From Flavobacterium sp. I-STPP5a (GTDB taxonomy: Bacteria > Bacteroidota > Bacteroidia > Flavobacteriales > Flavobacteriaceae), in NCBI RefSeq assembly GCF_009764685.1, contig NZ_VHLM01000057.1, forward strand, positions 124,001 to 188,000: DNA of 64,000 bases. The letters run 5' to 3'. Under the pieces are notes generated by a model, which was not told where the DNA came from, searched no databases, and saw only the letters and a program-made list of their open reading frames with translations. This document shows positions 34,395 to 42,990 of this stretch, piece after piece. Position 1 is the stretch's first letter, and each line of letters opens with the position of its first letter. The position numbers and the translations under genes were made by a program.

Positions 34395-35360
34395 ATGCTA
34401 AAAATTGGAGTATTAGGTGCTGGTCACCTAGGAAAAATACATTTGCGTTTATTACAACAATCTGACAAATATGAATTGGTAGGGTTTTATGACCCAAATC
34501 AAGAGAATGCTGAAAAGATATCAAAAGAGTTTGGATACAAACATTTTAGTACTATTGCAACTCTTATTCATGCTGTTGATGTAATTGATATAGTTACCCC
34601 AACGCTTTCACATTACAAATGTGCAAAAGTAGCGATCAAATCAGGGAAACATGTTTTTATTGAAAAACCGATTTCAAACACAGTGGAGGAAGCTGAAGAA
34701 ATCATCGCTCTTGCCAATGAATATAATGTTAAAGGGCAAGTAGGTCACGTTGAACGATTTAATCCTGCTTTCATAGCAACAAAAAACATGATTGAAAATC
34801 CCATGTTTATTGAAGCACACCGTTTGGCTGAATTTAATCCGCGTGGAACTGATGTCCCAGTGGTTCTAGATTTAATGATTCATGACATTGATGCTATTTT
34901 AAGTGTGGTTAGATCAAAAGTGAAGAATATTAGCGCCAGCGGCGTTTCGGTGATAAGTGACACCCCTGATATTGCAAATGCTAGAATTGAATTCGAAAAT
35001 GGTTGTGTTGCCAACTTGACAGCAAGCCGAATTTCGATGAAAAACATGCGGAAATCTCGTTTCTTTCAAAAGGACGCTTACATCTCTGTTGATTTCTTAG
35101 AGAAAAAATGTGAAGTGGTAAAAATGAAAGACGCTCCAGAGGTTCCAGGTGATTTTGATATGATTTTACAAAATGCCGAGGGTATAAAAAAACAAATCTA
35201 CTTCTCCAATCCAGATGTTGAACAAAACAACGCCATTCTGGATGAGTTAGAATCGTTTGCAGATTCAATCAACAACAATACAACTCCAGTAGTGACTTTA
35301 GATCAAGCAACCGAAGCATTACGAGTTGCTTATCAAATTATTGATTGTTTTAAAAAGTAA
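34395..35360 (+). CDS. Gfo/Idh/MocA-family NAD(P) oxidoreductase
   Basis: This 321-residue dehydrogenase has an N-terminal Rossmann domain (IGVLGAGHLGKIH, about 4-16) and the family lysine in HVFIEKPISNTVEEAEEI, the catalytic EKP motif. The C-terminal alpha/beta domain (about 125-300) contains GHVERFNPAF and DLMIHDIDAI. It resembles enzymes acting on sugars, inositols or UDP-sugars; the substrate cannot be given. The next gene starts 6 bp later. Confidence 0.9.
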   Translation: MLKIGVLGAGHLGKIHLRLLQQSDKYELVGFYDPNQENAEKISKEFGYKHFSTIATLIHAVDVIDIVTPTLSHYKCAKVAIKSGKHVFIEKPISNTVEEAEEIIALANEYNVKGQVGHVERFNPAFIATKNMIENPMFIEAHRLAEFNPRGTDVPVVLDLMIHDIDAILSVVRSKVKNISASGVSVISDTPDIANARIEFENGCVANLTASRISMKNMRKSRFFQKDAYISVDFLEKKCEVVKMKDAPEVPGDFDMILQNAEGIKKQIYFSNPDVEQNNAILDELESFADSINNNTTPVVTLDQATEALRVAYQIIDCFKK

Positions 35361-35366
35361 TCATTG

Positions 35367-35963
35367 ATGGAAAATAAGTTAGAAATTAAATATCGAAATC
35401 AAAAACAGTCTTTTGAAATTTTAGAAGATGAAATTATAGTAGATTTAGATACTCCAAAACACAAATTAAAGTACAACATCCCATTAGAAGAAATTAAAAC
35501 GACACAGTACATAAATAAGACTAAAGAAGACTCTACTTCAATGTTATTGAATTTTTCTTTATTTTTAAATTTATCATTCATTTTATATTTAGTTGTTGAT
35601 AATTTTAAGTTAAGCCCCGTTTTAGTCCAAAGTATTTTTCTAACTACCTCATTAGCATTCGTGGCTGTGATGAAGTTTTTTTTTGATGGACATGATGAAA
35701 AGCATATTGATTCTTCCAAACTTTTTTATTTTATCTACACAAAAAAAAATGCCGAAGAAGTAGATGATTATATCGAGTTAGTATATAAGAAACAGATCGA
35801 TTTTTTCAGAAAAAAGTACTTTTTAATTGATCCTGTATTACCATATGGAGTCCAAAATGAGAGATATATTTGGCTTTACAGTAATAAATACATTAACGAA
35901 AATGAATACGAAGTAATAAAAGAAGATTTAGATAAATACTTCAGTTTTAACCCAACACTATAA
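35367..35963 (+). CDS. Unknown protein with a central membrane hairpin
   Basis: This 198-residue protein begins with a soluble beta-rich region (1-65), then two hydrophobic segments (about 65-80 and 88-106), and a long soluble C-terminal part (VDDYIELVYKKQIDFFRKKYF). I do not recognise the family. It may be a membrane-anchored cytoplasmic protein with a PH-like or antiporter-like soluble part, but that is a guess. It lies tightly between two dehydrogenase genes (6 bp and 1 bp gaps), so it is cotranscribed. Start ATG 35367. Confidence 0.7.
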   Translation: MENKLEIKYRNQKQSFEILEDEIIVDLDTPKHKLKYNIPLEEIKTTQYINKTKEDSTSMLLNFSLFLNLSFILYLVVDNFKLSPVLVQSIFLTTSLAFVAVMKFFFDGHDEKHIDSSKLFYFIYTKKNAEEVDDYIELVYKKQIDFFRKKYFLIDPVLPYGVQNERYIWLYSNKYINENEYEVIKEDLDKYFSFNPTL

Positions 35964-35964
35964 T

Positions 35965-36852
35965 ATGAAAACAATAGCCGTAATCGGAGCAGGAACAATG
36001 GGTAATGGAATAGCTCATACCTTTGCACAAAGTGGTTTTACCGTAAAATTAATAGATGTTTCAGAACAATCTCTGGATAAAGGAATGGCAACTATTGCCG
36101 CTAATTTAGATCGAATGATCACTAAAGGAAGCATCACCCAAGAGGATAAAGCAAAAACAATCACCAATATTATTACGTATACCGATATAAAAGACGGTGT
36201 TGTAGGTGTTGATCTAGTGGTAGAAGCTGCAACAGAAAATGTAGCATTAAAACTAAATATCTTCAAACAATTGAATGAAATTTGTTCGCAGGATACCATT
36301 TTGGCAACCAATACATCTTCAATTTCAATTACGCAAATAGGATCGGTTGTTACTAATCCAGAACGTGTTATAGGTATGCACTTTATGAATCCGGTGCCTA
36401 TAATGAAATTAGTAGAGATTATCCGCGGTTACAACACCTCAGATGAAGTTACAAAAACCATCATGAGTCTTTCTGAAAAACTAGGAAAAACTCCTGTTGA
36501 AGTGAATGATTATCCAGGTTTTGTAGCCAATAGAATTTTAATGCCAATGATCAATGAAGCAATTGAGACTTTGTACAACAAAGTTGCGGGTGTTTACGAA
36601 ATTGACACGGTGATGAAACTTGGAATGGGCCAACCCATGGGACCATTACAACTTGCAGATTTTATTGGCCTTGATGTATGTTTAGCCATTTTAAACGTAA
36701 TGTATGATGGGTTCAAAAATCCAAAATATGCTCCATGTCCATTATTAGTAAATATGGTTCGAGCTGGAAAACTAGGAATAAAATCAGGTGAAGGTTTCTA
36801 CGATTATTCAGAAAGTAAAAAAGCAGAAAAGATTTCTAAACAATTTATTTAA
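35965..36852 (+). CDS. 3-hydroxyacyl-CoA (3-hydroxybutyryl-CoA) dehydrogenase
   Basis: This NAD-dependent enzyme oxidises (S)-3-hydroxyacyl-CoA to the 3-keto compound. It has 295 residues, the short monofunctional type. The NAD site is IAVIGAGTMGNGIAHTFAQ (about 4-22), and the catalytic region is ERVIGMHFMNPVPIMKLVEI with His138. The C-terminal domain carries NDYPGFVANRILMPMINEA. It is probably involved in fatty acid or phenylacetate breakdown. It starts 1 bp after the preceding gene. Confidence 0.93.
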   Translation: MKTIAVIGAGTMGNGIAHTFAQSGFTVKLIDVSEQSLDKGMATIAANLDRMITKGSITQEDKAKTITNIITYTDIKDGVVGVDLVVEAATENVALKLNIFKQLNEICSQDTILATNTSSISITQIGSVVTNPERVIGMHFMNPVPIMKLVEIIRGYNTSDEVTKTIMSLSEKLGKTPVEVNDYPGFVANRILMPMINEAIETLYNKVAGVYEIDTVMKLGMGQPMGPLQLADFIGLDVCLAILNVMYDGFKNPKYAPCPLLVNMVRAGKLGIKSGEGFYDYSESKKAEKISKQFI

Positions 36853-36866
36853 TGTCATAAAGTTTG

Positions 36867-36930
36867 AAAGTCAAAAGTCTAGAAGTCTGCATCTTTTAAC
36901 TTTTGACTTTTAACTTTTGACTTTTAACTT
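36867..36930 (+). repeat. Short tandem/inverted repeat before the DUF1015 gene
   Basis: AACTTTTGACTTTT is repeated twice in tandem (36898-36911, 36912-36925) plus a partial third unit. AAAGTCAAAAGTCT (36867-36880) is the near-complement, so the region can form a hairpin. It ends 4 bp before the ATG at 36935. The type is like the TTTCAAG repeats at 3899-3947. Confidence 0.75.
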
Positions 36931-36934
36931 AATT

Positions 36935-38155
36935 ATGGCCAAAATAGTTCCTTTTAAAGCAGTAAGACCTACCCGAGACAAAGTATGCCTTGTAACCTGT
37001 AGATCTTATGAAGAATATGTAAATGCTGAATTAGCAGCACAACTGGATTTTAATCCATTGTCTTTTTTGCACATATTAAAACCTGCCTATACCAATCAAG
37101 AAACTGTTTCATTTGAAAAAAGATACAAGCAAGTTCATCAAAAATACGAAGAGTTCAAAAACGAGATCATTCTTGTAAAAGATAAAAAGCCAGCAATTTA
37201 CATTCATAAAATTGTTACTAAAACACAATCTTTTATTGGAATCATAGCAGGTACAAGTGTAGCTGATTATTGCAATGAAATCATTAAAAAACACGAGGAT
37301 ATCATTGCTTTTAGAGTTCGGTTGCTCAAAGAATACATGAGATATTCAGAGTTTAATACAGAACCCGTTTTAATGACTTATCCTGATAATAAAACCATTG
37401 AAAACTGGATTTTTAATTGCACGCAGAAATTAGCTGATTTTGAATTTTCGACTACAAAAAAAGAGATTCATTATTTATGGAAGATAGACGATCCACTTGA
37501 AATCAATTGGATTCAAAATATTTTTGAAAAAACAGATAGCCTTTATATCGCGGATGGACATCATCGTACTGAAGCTTTAAAATTATTATCTGAGGAAAAT
37601 ACCGACACTCAAAACACGTCTAAGAATCATATATTAAGCTACTTAATATCTGAAAACAACGTAAAAATTTACGAATTTAATCGTCTTGTAAAAGATTTAA
37701 ATGGTTTAACAAAAGAGGAATTTATAACTGCGTTACAAAAGAATTTCAGTATTGAGAATAAATTACAACAACCTTTTCAGCCTTCTCAAAAACATCAGTT
37801 TGGGATGTATCTTGATAATGAGTTTTATAGTTTAGTACTTCGTAAAGAAAAGGAAGTATTCCATTCTGCCTTAGACAGTTTAGATACTCAAATTTTATAC
37901 AAAGAAGTTTTATTACCCATTTTAGGTATTGAAGATTTACGAAATGACGAACGAATTGAGTACCTTTCTGGAAAGCAATCCGTTTTAGAAGTAAAAAATA
38001 AAATTGATCAAGGCGAATTTGAAATCGGTTTTATATTATTTCCCTCAAACATAGGGGAAATTAAAGCATTGGCCGATGCTAATTTAATCATGCCTCCAAA
38101 AAGTACGTACATAGAACCTAAATTCAGAAGTGGATTAGTAGTTTATGAACTTTAA
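36935..38155 (+). CDS. DUF1015 family protein
   Basis: This 406-residue protein matches DUF1015 through IVPFKAVRPT at the N terminus, LYIADGHHRTEALKLL in the middle and MPPKSTYIEPKFRSGLVVYEL at the C terminus. The DGHHR motif looks like a metal or phosphate site. Some family members have been proposed to be kinases, but I would not name a reaction. An in-frame start 18 bp earlier would read through the repeat and is less likely. The next gene starts 23 bp later. Confidence 0.88.
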   Translation: MAKIVPFKAVRPTRDKVCLVTCRSYEEYVNAELAAQLDFNPLSFLHILKPAYTNQETVSFEKRYKQVHQKYEEFKNEIILVKDKKPAIYIHKIVTKTQSFIGIIAGTSVADYCNEIIKKHEDIIAFRVRLLKEYMRYSEFNTEPVLMTYPDNKTIENWIFNCTQKLADFEFSTTKKEIHYLWKIDDPLEINWIQNIFEKTDSLYIADGHHRTEALKLLSEENTDTQNTSKNHILSYLISENNVKIYEFNRLVKDLNGLTKEEFITALQKNFSIENKLQQPFQPSQKHQFGMYLDNEFYSLVLRKEKEVFHSALDSLDTQILYKEVLLPILGIEDLRNDERIEYLSGKQSVLEVKNKIDQGEFEIGFILFPSNIGEIKALADANLIMPPKSTYIEPKFRSGLVVYEL

Positions 38156-38178
38156 TTTATAAAAATCAGGAATTCATC

Positions 38179-38841
38179 ATGTCAATAGCTACAAATTTAC
38201 TTGGAATTAAAACGTCATTACCTGAGCATGTAACCTTAGTTGCTGTTTCAAAGACCAAACCGGTTTCGGATTTGATGGAAGCTTATGAAGCTGGGCAACG
38301 CATTTTTGGAGAAAACAAAATCCAAGAAATGGCCGATAAATGGGAACAAATGCCCAAAGATATCGAGTGGCACATGATTGGTCACGTTCAAACGAACAAA
38401 GTAAAGTTTATGGCACCTTTTGTAAGTTTGATTCATGGTGTAGACAGTCTTAAACTATTACAAGAAATTAACAAACAAGCGTTAAAAAATAACCGAATTA
38501 TTGATTGTTTATTACAAATTTACATTGCCGAGGAAGAAACAAAATTTGGTCTTGATCAGGATGAACTTGATTCCCTCCTAGCATCAAATGAATTCAAAGA
38601 ACTGAAAAACATTCAAATCGTTGGATTAATGGGAATGGCTACTTTTACTGATGATAAAGATCAAATAAAGAAAGAATTCACTCATTTGAAAACAATTTTT
38701 GAAAAAACAAAAAAACTGAAAACTGAAAACTGCCAACTAGACATCCTCTCAATGGGAATGTCCGGTGACTATCAACTTGCAATTGAATGCGGCAGTACCA
38801 TGGTTAGAATTGGAAGTAGTATCTTTGGGGGAAGAAATTAA
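38179..38841 (+). CDS. YggS-family pyridoxal phosphate homeostasis protein
   Basis: YggS/PLPBP proteins bind PLP without known enzymatic activity and help keep B6 vitamers and amino acids in balance. The 220-residue protein has the PLP-lysine motif LVAVSKTKPVS (Lys27), GENKIQEMADKW, WHMIGHVQTNK and the phosphate-binding end (LSMGMSGDYQLAIECGSTMVRIG). It lies in a run of same-strand genes after DUF1015. Confidence 0.93.
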   Translation: MSIATNLLGIKTSLPEHVTLVAVSKTKPVSDLMEAYEAGQRIFGENKIQEMADKWEQMPKDIEWHMIGHVQTNKVKFMAPFVSLIHGVDSLKLLQEINKQALKNNRIIDCLLQIYIAEEETKFGLDQDELDSLLASNEFKELKNIQIVGLMGMATFTDDKDQIKKEFTHLKTIFEKTKKLKTENCQLDILSMGMSGDYQLAIECGSTMVRIGSSIFGGRN

Positions 38842-38864
38842 TTTCAATTTCAAAGTTGGTAAAA

Positions 38865-39233
38865 ATGCATGTAAACGAACCTAATTTTGATAAAATATAC
38901 AATTTTGAAGACCGTTTAGTTAGATTTGCAGGAGAATGCATTTTCTTTGTTAGAAAACTAGAAAAATCTTATGAAATTGATTATTATAAAAATCAAATTA
39001 TACGCTCCTCTGGAAGTTCAGCATTAAATTATGGTGAAGCTCAAGGTACTATTACAAATAAAGATTTTATATTTAAAGTATAGCTTTCCGTAAAAGAACT
39101 CAAAGAGTCCAGAAATTCATTAAAAGTTCTGAATTACATAAAAGCAGGAGAATTAGAAGAAAGAAAATGGCTTTTGACAGAAGTTGAAGAATTAATCGCC
39201 ATAGCTTCTAAAATGATAAACAACAAAAAATAA
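38865..39233 (+). pseudogene. Four-helix-bundle (23S rRNA IVP-like) protein with in-frame stop
   Basis: From the ATG at 38865 the frame reads 72 codons (NFEDRLVRFAGECIFFVRKL, then YKNQIIRSSGSSALNYGEAQG) to a TAG at 39081-39083. The same frame then continues as LSVKELKESRNSLKVLNYIK and ELEERKWLLTEVEELIAIAS up to TAA at 39231-39233. Both parts together match the usual ~120-residue four-helix-bundle protein of the S23/IVP type. The missing junction should read roughly KMSLSVKE, where this sequence has KV-stop. It is therefore a broken gene, or a stop that needs checking. The helix 2/3 boundary is where it is cut. Confidence 0.8.
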
Positions 39234-39364
39234 TTCAATAACAATTACAATGTGTTTTCAATGGCAATAGAAATGGGAATTACAATTTTCAATTTTTAAA
39301 AATTACCATTGATTCACGATATTTATTTTGAAATTGCTATTGATTTTTGAAATTGATATTGAAA

Positions 39365-40726
39365 ATGTACGCAATACTCGACATAGAAACCACAGGAGGA
39401 CAATTTAACGAAGAAGGAATCACTGAAATTGCCATCTATAAATTTGATGGACATGAAATAGTGGATCAATTCATCAGCTTGGTAAATCCTGAAATTCCCA
39501 TACAGCCGTTTGTTGTAAAACTTACCGGTATCAATAATGCCATGCTCACATCAGCTCCCAAATTTTTTGAGGTAGCCAAACGCATCATTGAAATTACGGA
39601 AGGTTGCGTGATTGTGGCGCACAATGCATCTTTTGATTATAGAATCCTGAGAACTGAGTTTCGCAGATTAGGCTATGATTTTGAAGCCAAAACACTTTGT
39701 ACGGTTGCCCTTTCACAAAAATTATTACCAGAACAACCCTCACATAGTTTAGGGAAATTAGTGCGAGCACTTGGCATTCCTATGGCCGACAGGCATCGTG
39801 CCAGCGGAGACGCATTGGCTACCGTTAAATTGTTTAAAATCCTTTTAGAAAAAGATTTAGAAAAAGAAATTGTAAAAGATTTCATCAAACTAGAAGTTCA
39901 AAAAGGCATTGCACCAAAACTCTTAGACATTGTGTCAAGTTTACCAGCAAAAACTGGAGTTTACTACATTCATAATGAGAAAGGAAATCTCATTTACATT
40001 GGCAAAAGCCGAAACATAAAGAAAAGAATCAACCAGCATTTTACAGGTACTACCAATAAATGCAAGAAAATTCAAGCCGAAGTTTATACCGTAACTTATG
40101 ATGAAACGGGTAGTGAACTAATCGCTCTTTTAAAAGAAAGCGAAGAAATAAAAATCAACAAACCCATATACAACAGGGCACAACGCAAAAGTATTTTTCA
40201 ACTCGCTTTGTATGCTGAGAAAGATGAAAAAGGATATTTGAACTTAAAACTTCAAAAAGCCGATGGTCGTAAAAAGGAAATCACATCCTTCACTTCTATC
40301 CAAGAAGGAAAAAATGCTTTGTTTAGAATCACATCTCATTATAACCTATGTCAAAAACTAACGGGCTTGTACGCTAGTAAAACAAACTGCTTTCAATACA
40401 CCATAAAAGAATGTGATGGCGCTTGCGTAGGAGAAGTATCTCCAGAGGAATACAACACCAGAGTCCAAGCTTTTATTGATAAAAACAGTTTTGACAATCA
40501 AAACATGATTTTAATAGATAAAGGCAGAACAATAAGCGAACGCTCAGCGGTTTTGATAGAAAACGGAATTTACAAAGGATATGCGTTTTATGATTTAAAC
40601 TATCAAATAACCAATGTTGAAATCCTAAGAAACATTATTATCCCAATGCAGAATAATCGCGATGTGAAGAATATTATTCAAGGCCATATCCGAAAAAACA
40701 AAACGTTAAAAATAGTTCATCTGTAG
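39365..40726 (+). CDS. DEDDh exonuclease fused to a GIY-YIG endonuclease
   Basis: This 453-residue fusion has an N-terminal DnaQ-like 3'-5' exonuclease domain: LDIETTG with D6 and E8, AHNASFDYRIL, and HRASGDALAT with the last acidic residue. From about residue 198 a UvrC-type GIY-YIG domain follows (GVYYIHNEKGNLIYIGKSRNIKKRINQHF region), then a C-terminal UvrC/Cho-like region with cysteines (CDGAC). This resembles the DnaQ-UvrC fusions known in actinobacteria and Bacteroidota, probably in repair. Start ATG 39365; the ~110 bp before it is an ATTG-rich low-complexity stretch. Confidence 0.9.
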   Translation: MYAILDIETTGGQFNEEGITEIAIYKFDGHEIVDQFISLVNPEIPIQPFVVKLTGINNAMLTSAPKFFEVAKRIIEITEGCVIVAHNASFDYRILRTEFRRLGYDFEAKTLCTVALSQKLLPEQPSHSLGKLVRALGIPMADRHRASGDALATVKLFKILLEKDLEKEIVKDFIKLEVQKGIAPKLLDIVSSLPAKTGVYYIHNEKGNLIYIGKSRNIKKRINQHFTGTTNKCKKIQAEVYTVTYDETGSELIALLKESEEIKINKPIYNRAQRKSIFQLALYAEKDEKGYLNLKLQKADGRKKEITSFTSIQEGKNALFRITSHYNLCQKLTGLYASKTNCFQYTIKECDGACVGEVSPEEYNTRVQAFIDKNSFDNQNMILIDKGRTISERSAVLIENGIYKGYAFYDLNYQITNVEILRNIIIPMQNNRDVKNIIQGHIRKNKTLKIVHL

Positions 40727-40850
40727 GCTGAATATTAATTGTGATCCTATATATCAATTATCTTAAACTAGATTTATGAAACTAATAATCAAATTTATTT
40801 TCACATAGTGTTTTGATCATGAATCCGAATCTTAATTTAATAACCTTGAA

Positions 40851-40988
40851 GCCAATCCAGCTGTACACTGCAACTCCTCGTGATTTCAGTTGTTTTTCTA
40901 AGACATAAAAGGAGCTTCCTGCGGTCGCTCTTTTACACCAAGAAAAACAAACTTCAATCACTGCGGGGTTTACGTTGCCATCTGGGCT
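40851..40988 (+). repeat. Multi-arm palindromic extragenic repeat before miaA
   Basis: This 138-bp element holds nested complementary segments: GTTGTTTTTCT (40889-40899) with AGAAAAACAAAC (40941-40952), and AAAAGGAGC (40907-40915) with GCTCTTTT (40927-40934). The ends are AATCCAGCTG and CATCTGGGCT. It is more GC-rich than its surroundings and ends 7 bp before the miaA ATG. The overall plan (AATCC(C/A)GCT, a hairpin, CACT, then GGGGCT or TGGGCT) resembles the elements at 2706 and 8170. On the minus strand it is open and would read as a spurious peptide. Confidence 0.75.
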
Positions 40989-40995
40989 AAAAAAT

Positions 40996-41913
40996 ATGAA
41001 ATACTTAATCACTATCGTCGGTCCTACAGCTATCGGAAAAACTTCCCTTAGCATTGTTTTGGCAAACCACTTCAATTGCGAAATCGTGTCATGCGACAGC
41101 CGACAATTTTTTAAAGAGATGACCATTGGTACCGCCGTTCCAAGTCTAGCTGAATTGGCAGCAGCCAAACACCATTTTATTCAAAATAAGTCTATTTTTG
41201 AAAATTATACAGTCGGCGATTTCGAAAAAGAGGCTATTACTAAACTTAACGAACTATTTCAAGATCGTGATTATGCCATTCTAGTTGGCGGTTCTGGTTT
41301 ATATGTTGATGCCATTATCAAAGGCTTTGATGAATTTCCTGAAATCGATCCTGCAATTCGTGCTAAAATAACCACACAATATGAAAAACTTGGCATAGGA
41401 TATTTACAGCAAGAACTTGAACATTTAGATCATGCTTATTACAAAACCCTAACCACAGATAATCCACAAACTTTGCAAAACCCGCACCGCATGATGCGTT
41501 TTGTAGAAGTATGCCTGGGAACAGGAAAACCGTATTCCTCTTTCTTGAACCAGAAAAAAAATAGTCGCAACTTCACTCCTATTTTAATCGGTTTAGAAGC
41601 TGACCGAAAGATAATCTACAACCGAATCAATCAACGTGTAGATATCATGATGAATGAAGGCTTGCTAAACGAGGCCAAAACTTTATATCCCAATAAAGAA
41701 TTAAACGCTCTACAAACCGTAGGATATAGAGAATTATTTAGTTTTTTTGACAAAGAATTTCCATTAGAATTCGCCATCGAAGAAATAAAGAAAAATACAA
41801 GACGATTTTCTAAACGTCAATTAACTTGGTTTAAAAGAAATGAAAACACCAAATGGTTTGACTTTGAAACACCCTACGACAAAATCATTGCCTACATAAA
41901 TTCAAAAAAATAA
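40996..41913 (+). CDS. miaA: tRNA dimethylallyltransferase
   Basis: MiaA adds the isopentenyl group to A37 of tRNAs that read UNN codons. The 305-residue protein has the P-loop IVGPTAIGKTSLS (about 7-19), the conserved SCDSRQFFKEMTIGTAVPS, GGSGLYVDAI and the tRNA-contacting KKNTRRFSKRQLTWFKRNEN. The ATG at 40996 fits the family; an in-frame TTG 21 bp earlier lies inside the repeat element. It is followed by a damaged small gene. Confidence 0.95.
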   Translation: MKYLITIVGPTAIGKTSLSIVLANHFNCEIVSCDSRQFFKEMTIGTAVPSLAELAAAKHHFIQNKSIFENYTVGDFEKEAITKLNELFQDRDYAILVGGSGLYVDAIIKGFDEFPEIDPAIRAKITTQYEKLGIGYLQQELEHLDHAYYKTLTTDNPQTLQNPHRMMRFVEVCLGTGKPYSSFLNQKKNSRNFTPILIGLEADRKIIYNRINQRVDIMMNEGLLNEAKTLYPNKELNALQTVGYRELFSFFDKEFPLEFAIEEIKKNTRRFSKRQLTWFKRNENTKWFDFETPYDKIIAYINSKK

Positions 41914-41943
41914 AATATATCGCAAATAAGGACACAAATATTC

Positions 41944-42176
41944 ATGAAAGCTTAAAACAAATAGGTAAAGTTTTATTTTTAATTTTTACATTATATCTGA
42001 CAATACCATACATATTAGCTTTACAAATGAAAATTGAAGACCCAAATTTGAAAAATTTGGATCCTGAAAGCTTTATCTTTTTGGGAATAATTCTACTATT
42101 TTTTATACTAATAAATATTAAGATGCTTTTTCCTAATTTTAAAATAGTTTTTAAAAACAAGAATACCAATTCATAA
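41944..42176 (+). pseudogene. Small two-helix membrane protein with apparent 1-nt loss at codon 2
   Basis: The frame ending at TAA 42174-42176 reads as a typical two-TM protein: QIGKVLFLIFTLYLTIPYIL, a hydrophilic loop MKIEDPNLKNLDPES, FIFLGIILLFFILINIKMLF and a basic tail. Its only nearby ATG (41944) is one base out of frame: ATG AAA GCT TAA. One extra A in the A-run would give MKSLKQIGKVLF and restore about 78 codons. So the gene is either broken or the base was lost in sequencing. The family is unknown. Confidence 0.55.
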
Positions 42177-42195
42177 TTCATAATTCATACTTCAT
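42168..42195 (+). repeat. Four tandem 7-bp units before the thioesterase gene
   Basis: AATTCAT occurs three times in a row and a fourth time as ACTTCAT (42168-42195), ending 9 bp before the ATG at 42205. It is short-tandem-repeat DNA in a position to affect translation start if the unit number varies. Confidence 0.8.
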
Positions 42196-42204
42196 AATTA
42201 TTAT

Positions 42205-42945
42205 ATGCCTATATCTCCTAAATTCACCTCTATTCTAAGCAAAGATTGGGAAATCAATTTTACGCAATGTGCGCCCAACGGGTATTTAAAATACACTGAT
42301 TTATGCAATATTTTACAATTAACTGCTGCAGCTCATTCTGAAGTTGGTGGTATTAGTTTTACTGACATGCAAGAGTATAATCAGGCATGGGTATTGAGCC
42401 GTATGCGTGTTGAAATTAGTAAATTACCTAAATGGGGTGATACAGTAACCGTAAAAACATGGATCAATTCATTAGAAAACTCTAGATCAGTACGAGCACT
42501 TGAAATGTATATTAATGGAGAAAAAATAGTAGGATCTGAAACTTTTTGGGCCGTTTTTAATACTAAAAAACGACGCCCAGAAGCCTTAGCTCTTCCATAC
42601 GAACACTTTGAGTTATATCCAGATAAAAAACCAACGATAGAACGATTTTCTAAAATAAATTTTACTAATGAAAAAGAAATAGTGTTTGAAAAAACCGTTT
42701 TTTTATCAGATTTAGATATAGTAAATCATGTTAACAATGTCAAATATCTAGAATGGTGTCTAGATGTTGTTGACGAAAAATTGTTATTAAAACAAAGGGT
42801 AGCAAGCATTGAAATGAACTTTTTAAAAGAACTATCATTAAAAGATACTGTTTTAATTCATGAAAGTATCCAGCAAGATGAAACTGTATTTAGTATCACA
42901 AAGGACGATAAAACATGTTTCGCATTACAAATACATTGGAAATAA
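42205..42945 (+). CDS. Acyl-ACP thioesterase
   Basis: This 246-residue double-hot-dog thioesterase hydrolyses acyl-ACP to free fatty acid. The N-terminal half has the family string AWVLSRMRVEISKLPKWGD, and the C-terminal half has DIVNHVNNVKYLEW, with the catalytic Asn-His region typical of FatA/FatB-like enzymes. Bacterial members terminate fatty acid synthesis or feed lipid remodelling. It is the last plus-strand gene before the minus block and has a shared terminator. Confidence 0.9.
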   Translation: MPISPKFTSILSKDWEINFTQCAPNGYLKYTDLCNILQLTAAAHSEVGGISFTDMQEYNQAWVLSRMRVEISKLPKWGDTVTVKTWINSLENSRSVRALEMYINGEKIVGSETFWAVFNTKKRRPEALALPYEHFELYPDKKPTIERFSKINFTNEKEIVFEKTVFLSDLDIVNHVNNVKYLEWCLDVVDEKLLLKQRVASIEMNFLKELSLKDTVLIHESIQQDETVFSITKDDKTCFALQIHWK

Positions 42946-42955
42946 AAGATAAAAA

Positions 42956-42985
42956 AAAAGCCTCAAAAAAATTTTTGAGGCTTTT
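42956..42985. terminator. Bidirectional terminator
   Basis: AAAAGCCTCAAAAA (42956-42969) pairs perfectly with TTTTTGAGGCTTTT (42972-42985). It ends the thioesterase (+) and the response regulator (-), which stop at 42945 and 42991. Confidence 0.95.
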
Positions 42986-42990
42986 GCATT

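Noticed and set aside
36867..36930. Possible terminator before the DUF1015 gene
   Set aside because: The hairpin is weak and A/T only, has no terminal T-run, and lies 4 bp before a start codon. It is better described as a tandem repeat.
40782..41168. 128-residue frame on the minus strand over the miaA start
   Set aside because: Most of it is the reverse of the extragenic repeat at 40851-40988. Its apparent coding look comes from the repeat, and it overlaps miaA.
41942..42181. 79-residue frame on the minus strand after miaA
   Set aside because: Its ATG is created by the AATTCAT tandem repeat, and the translation looks like an antisense shadow. The plus strand has a better two-helix membrane protein pattern.
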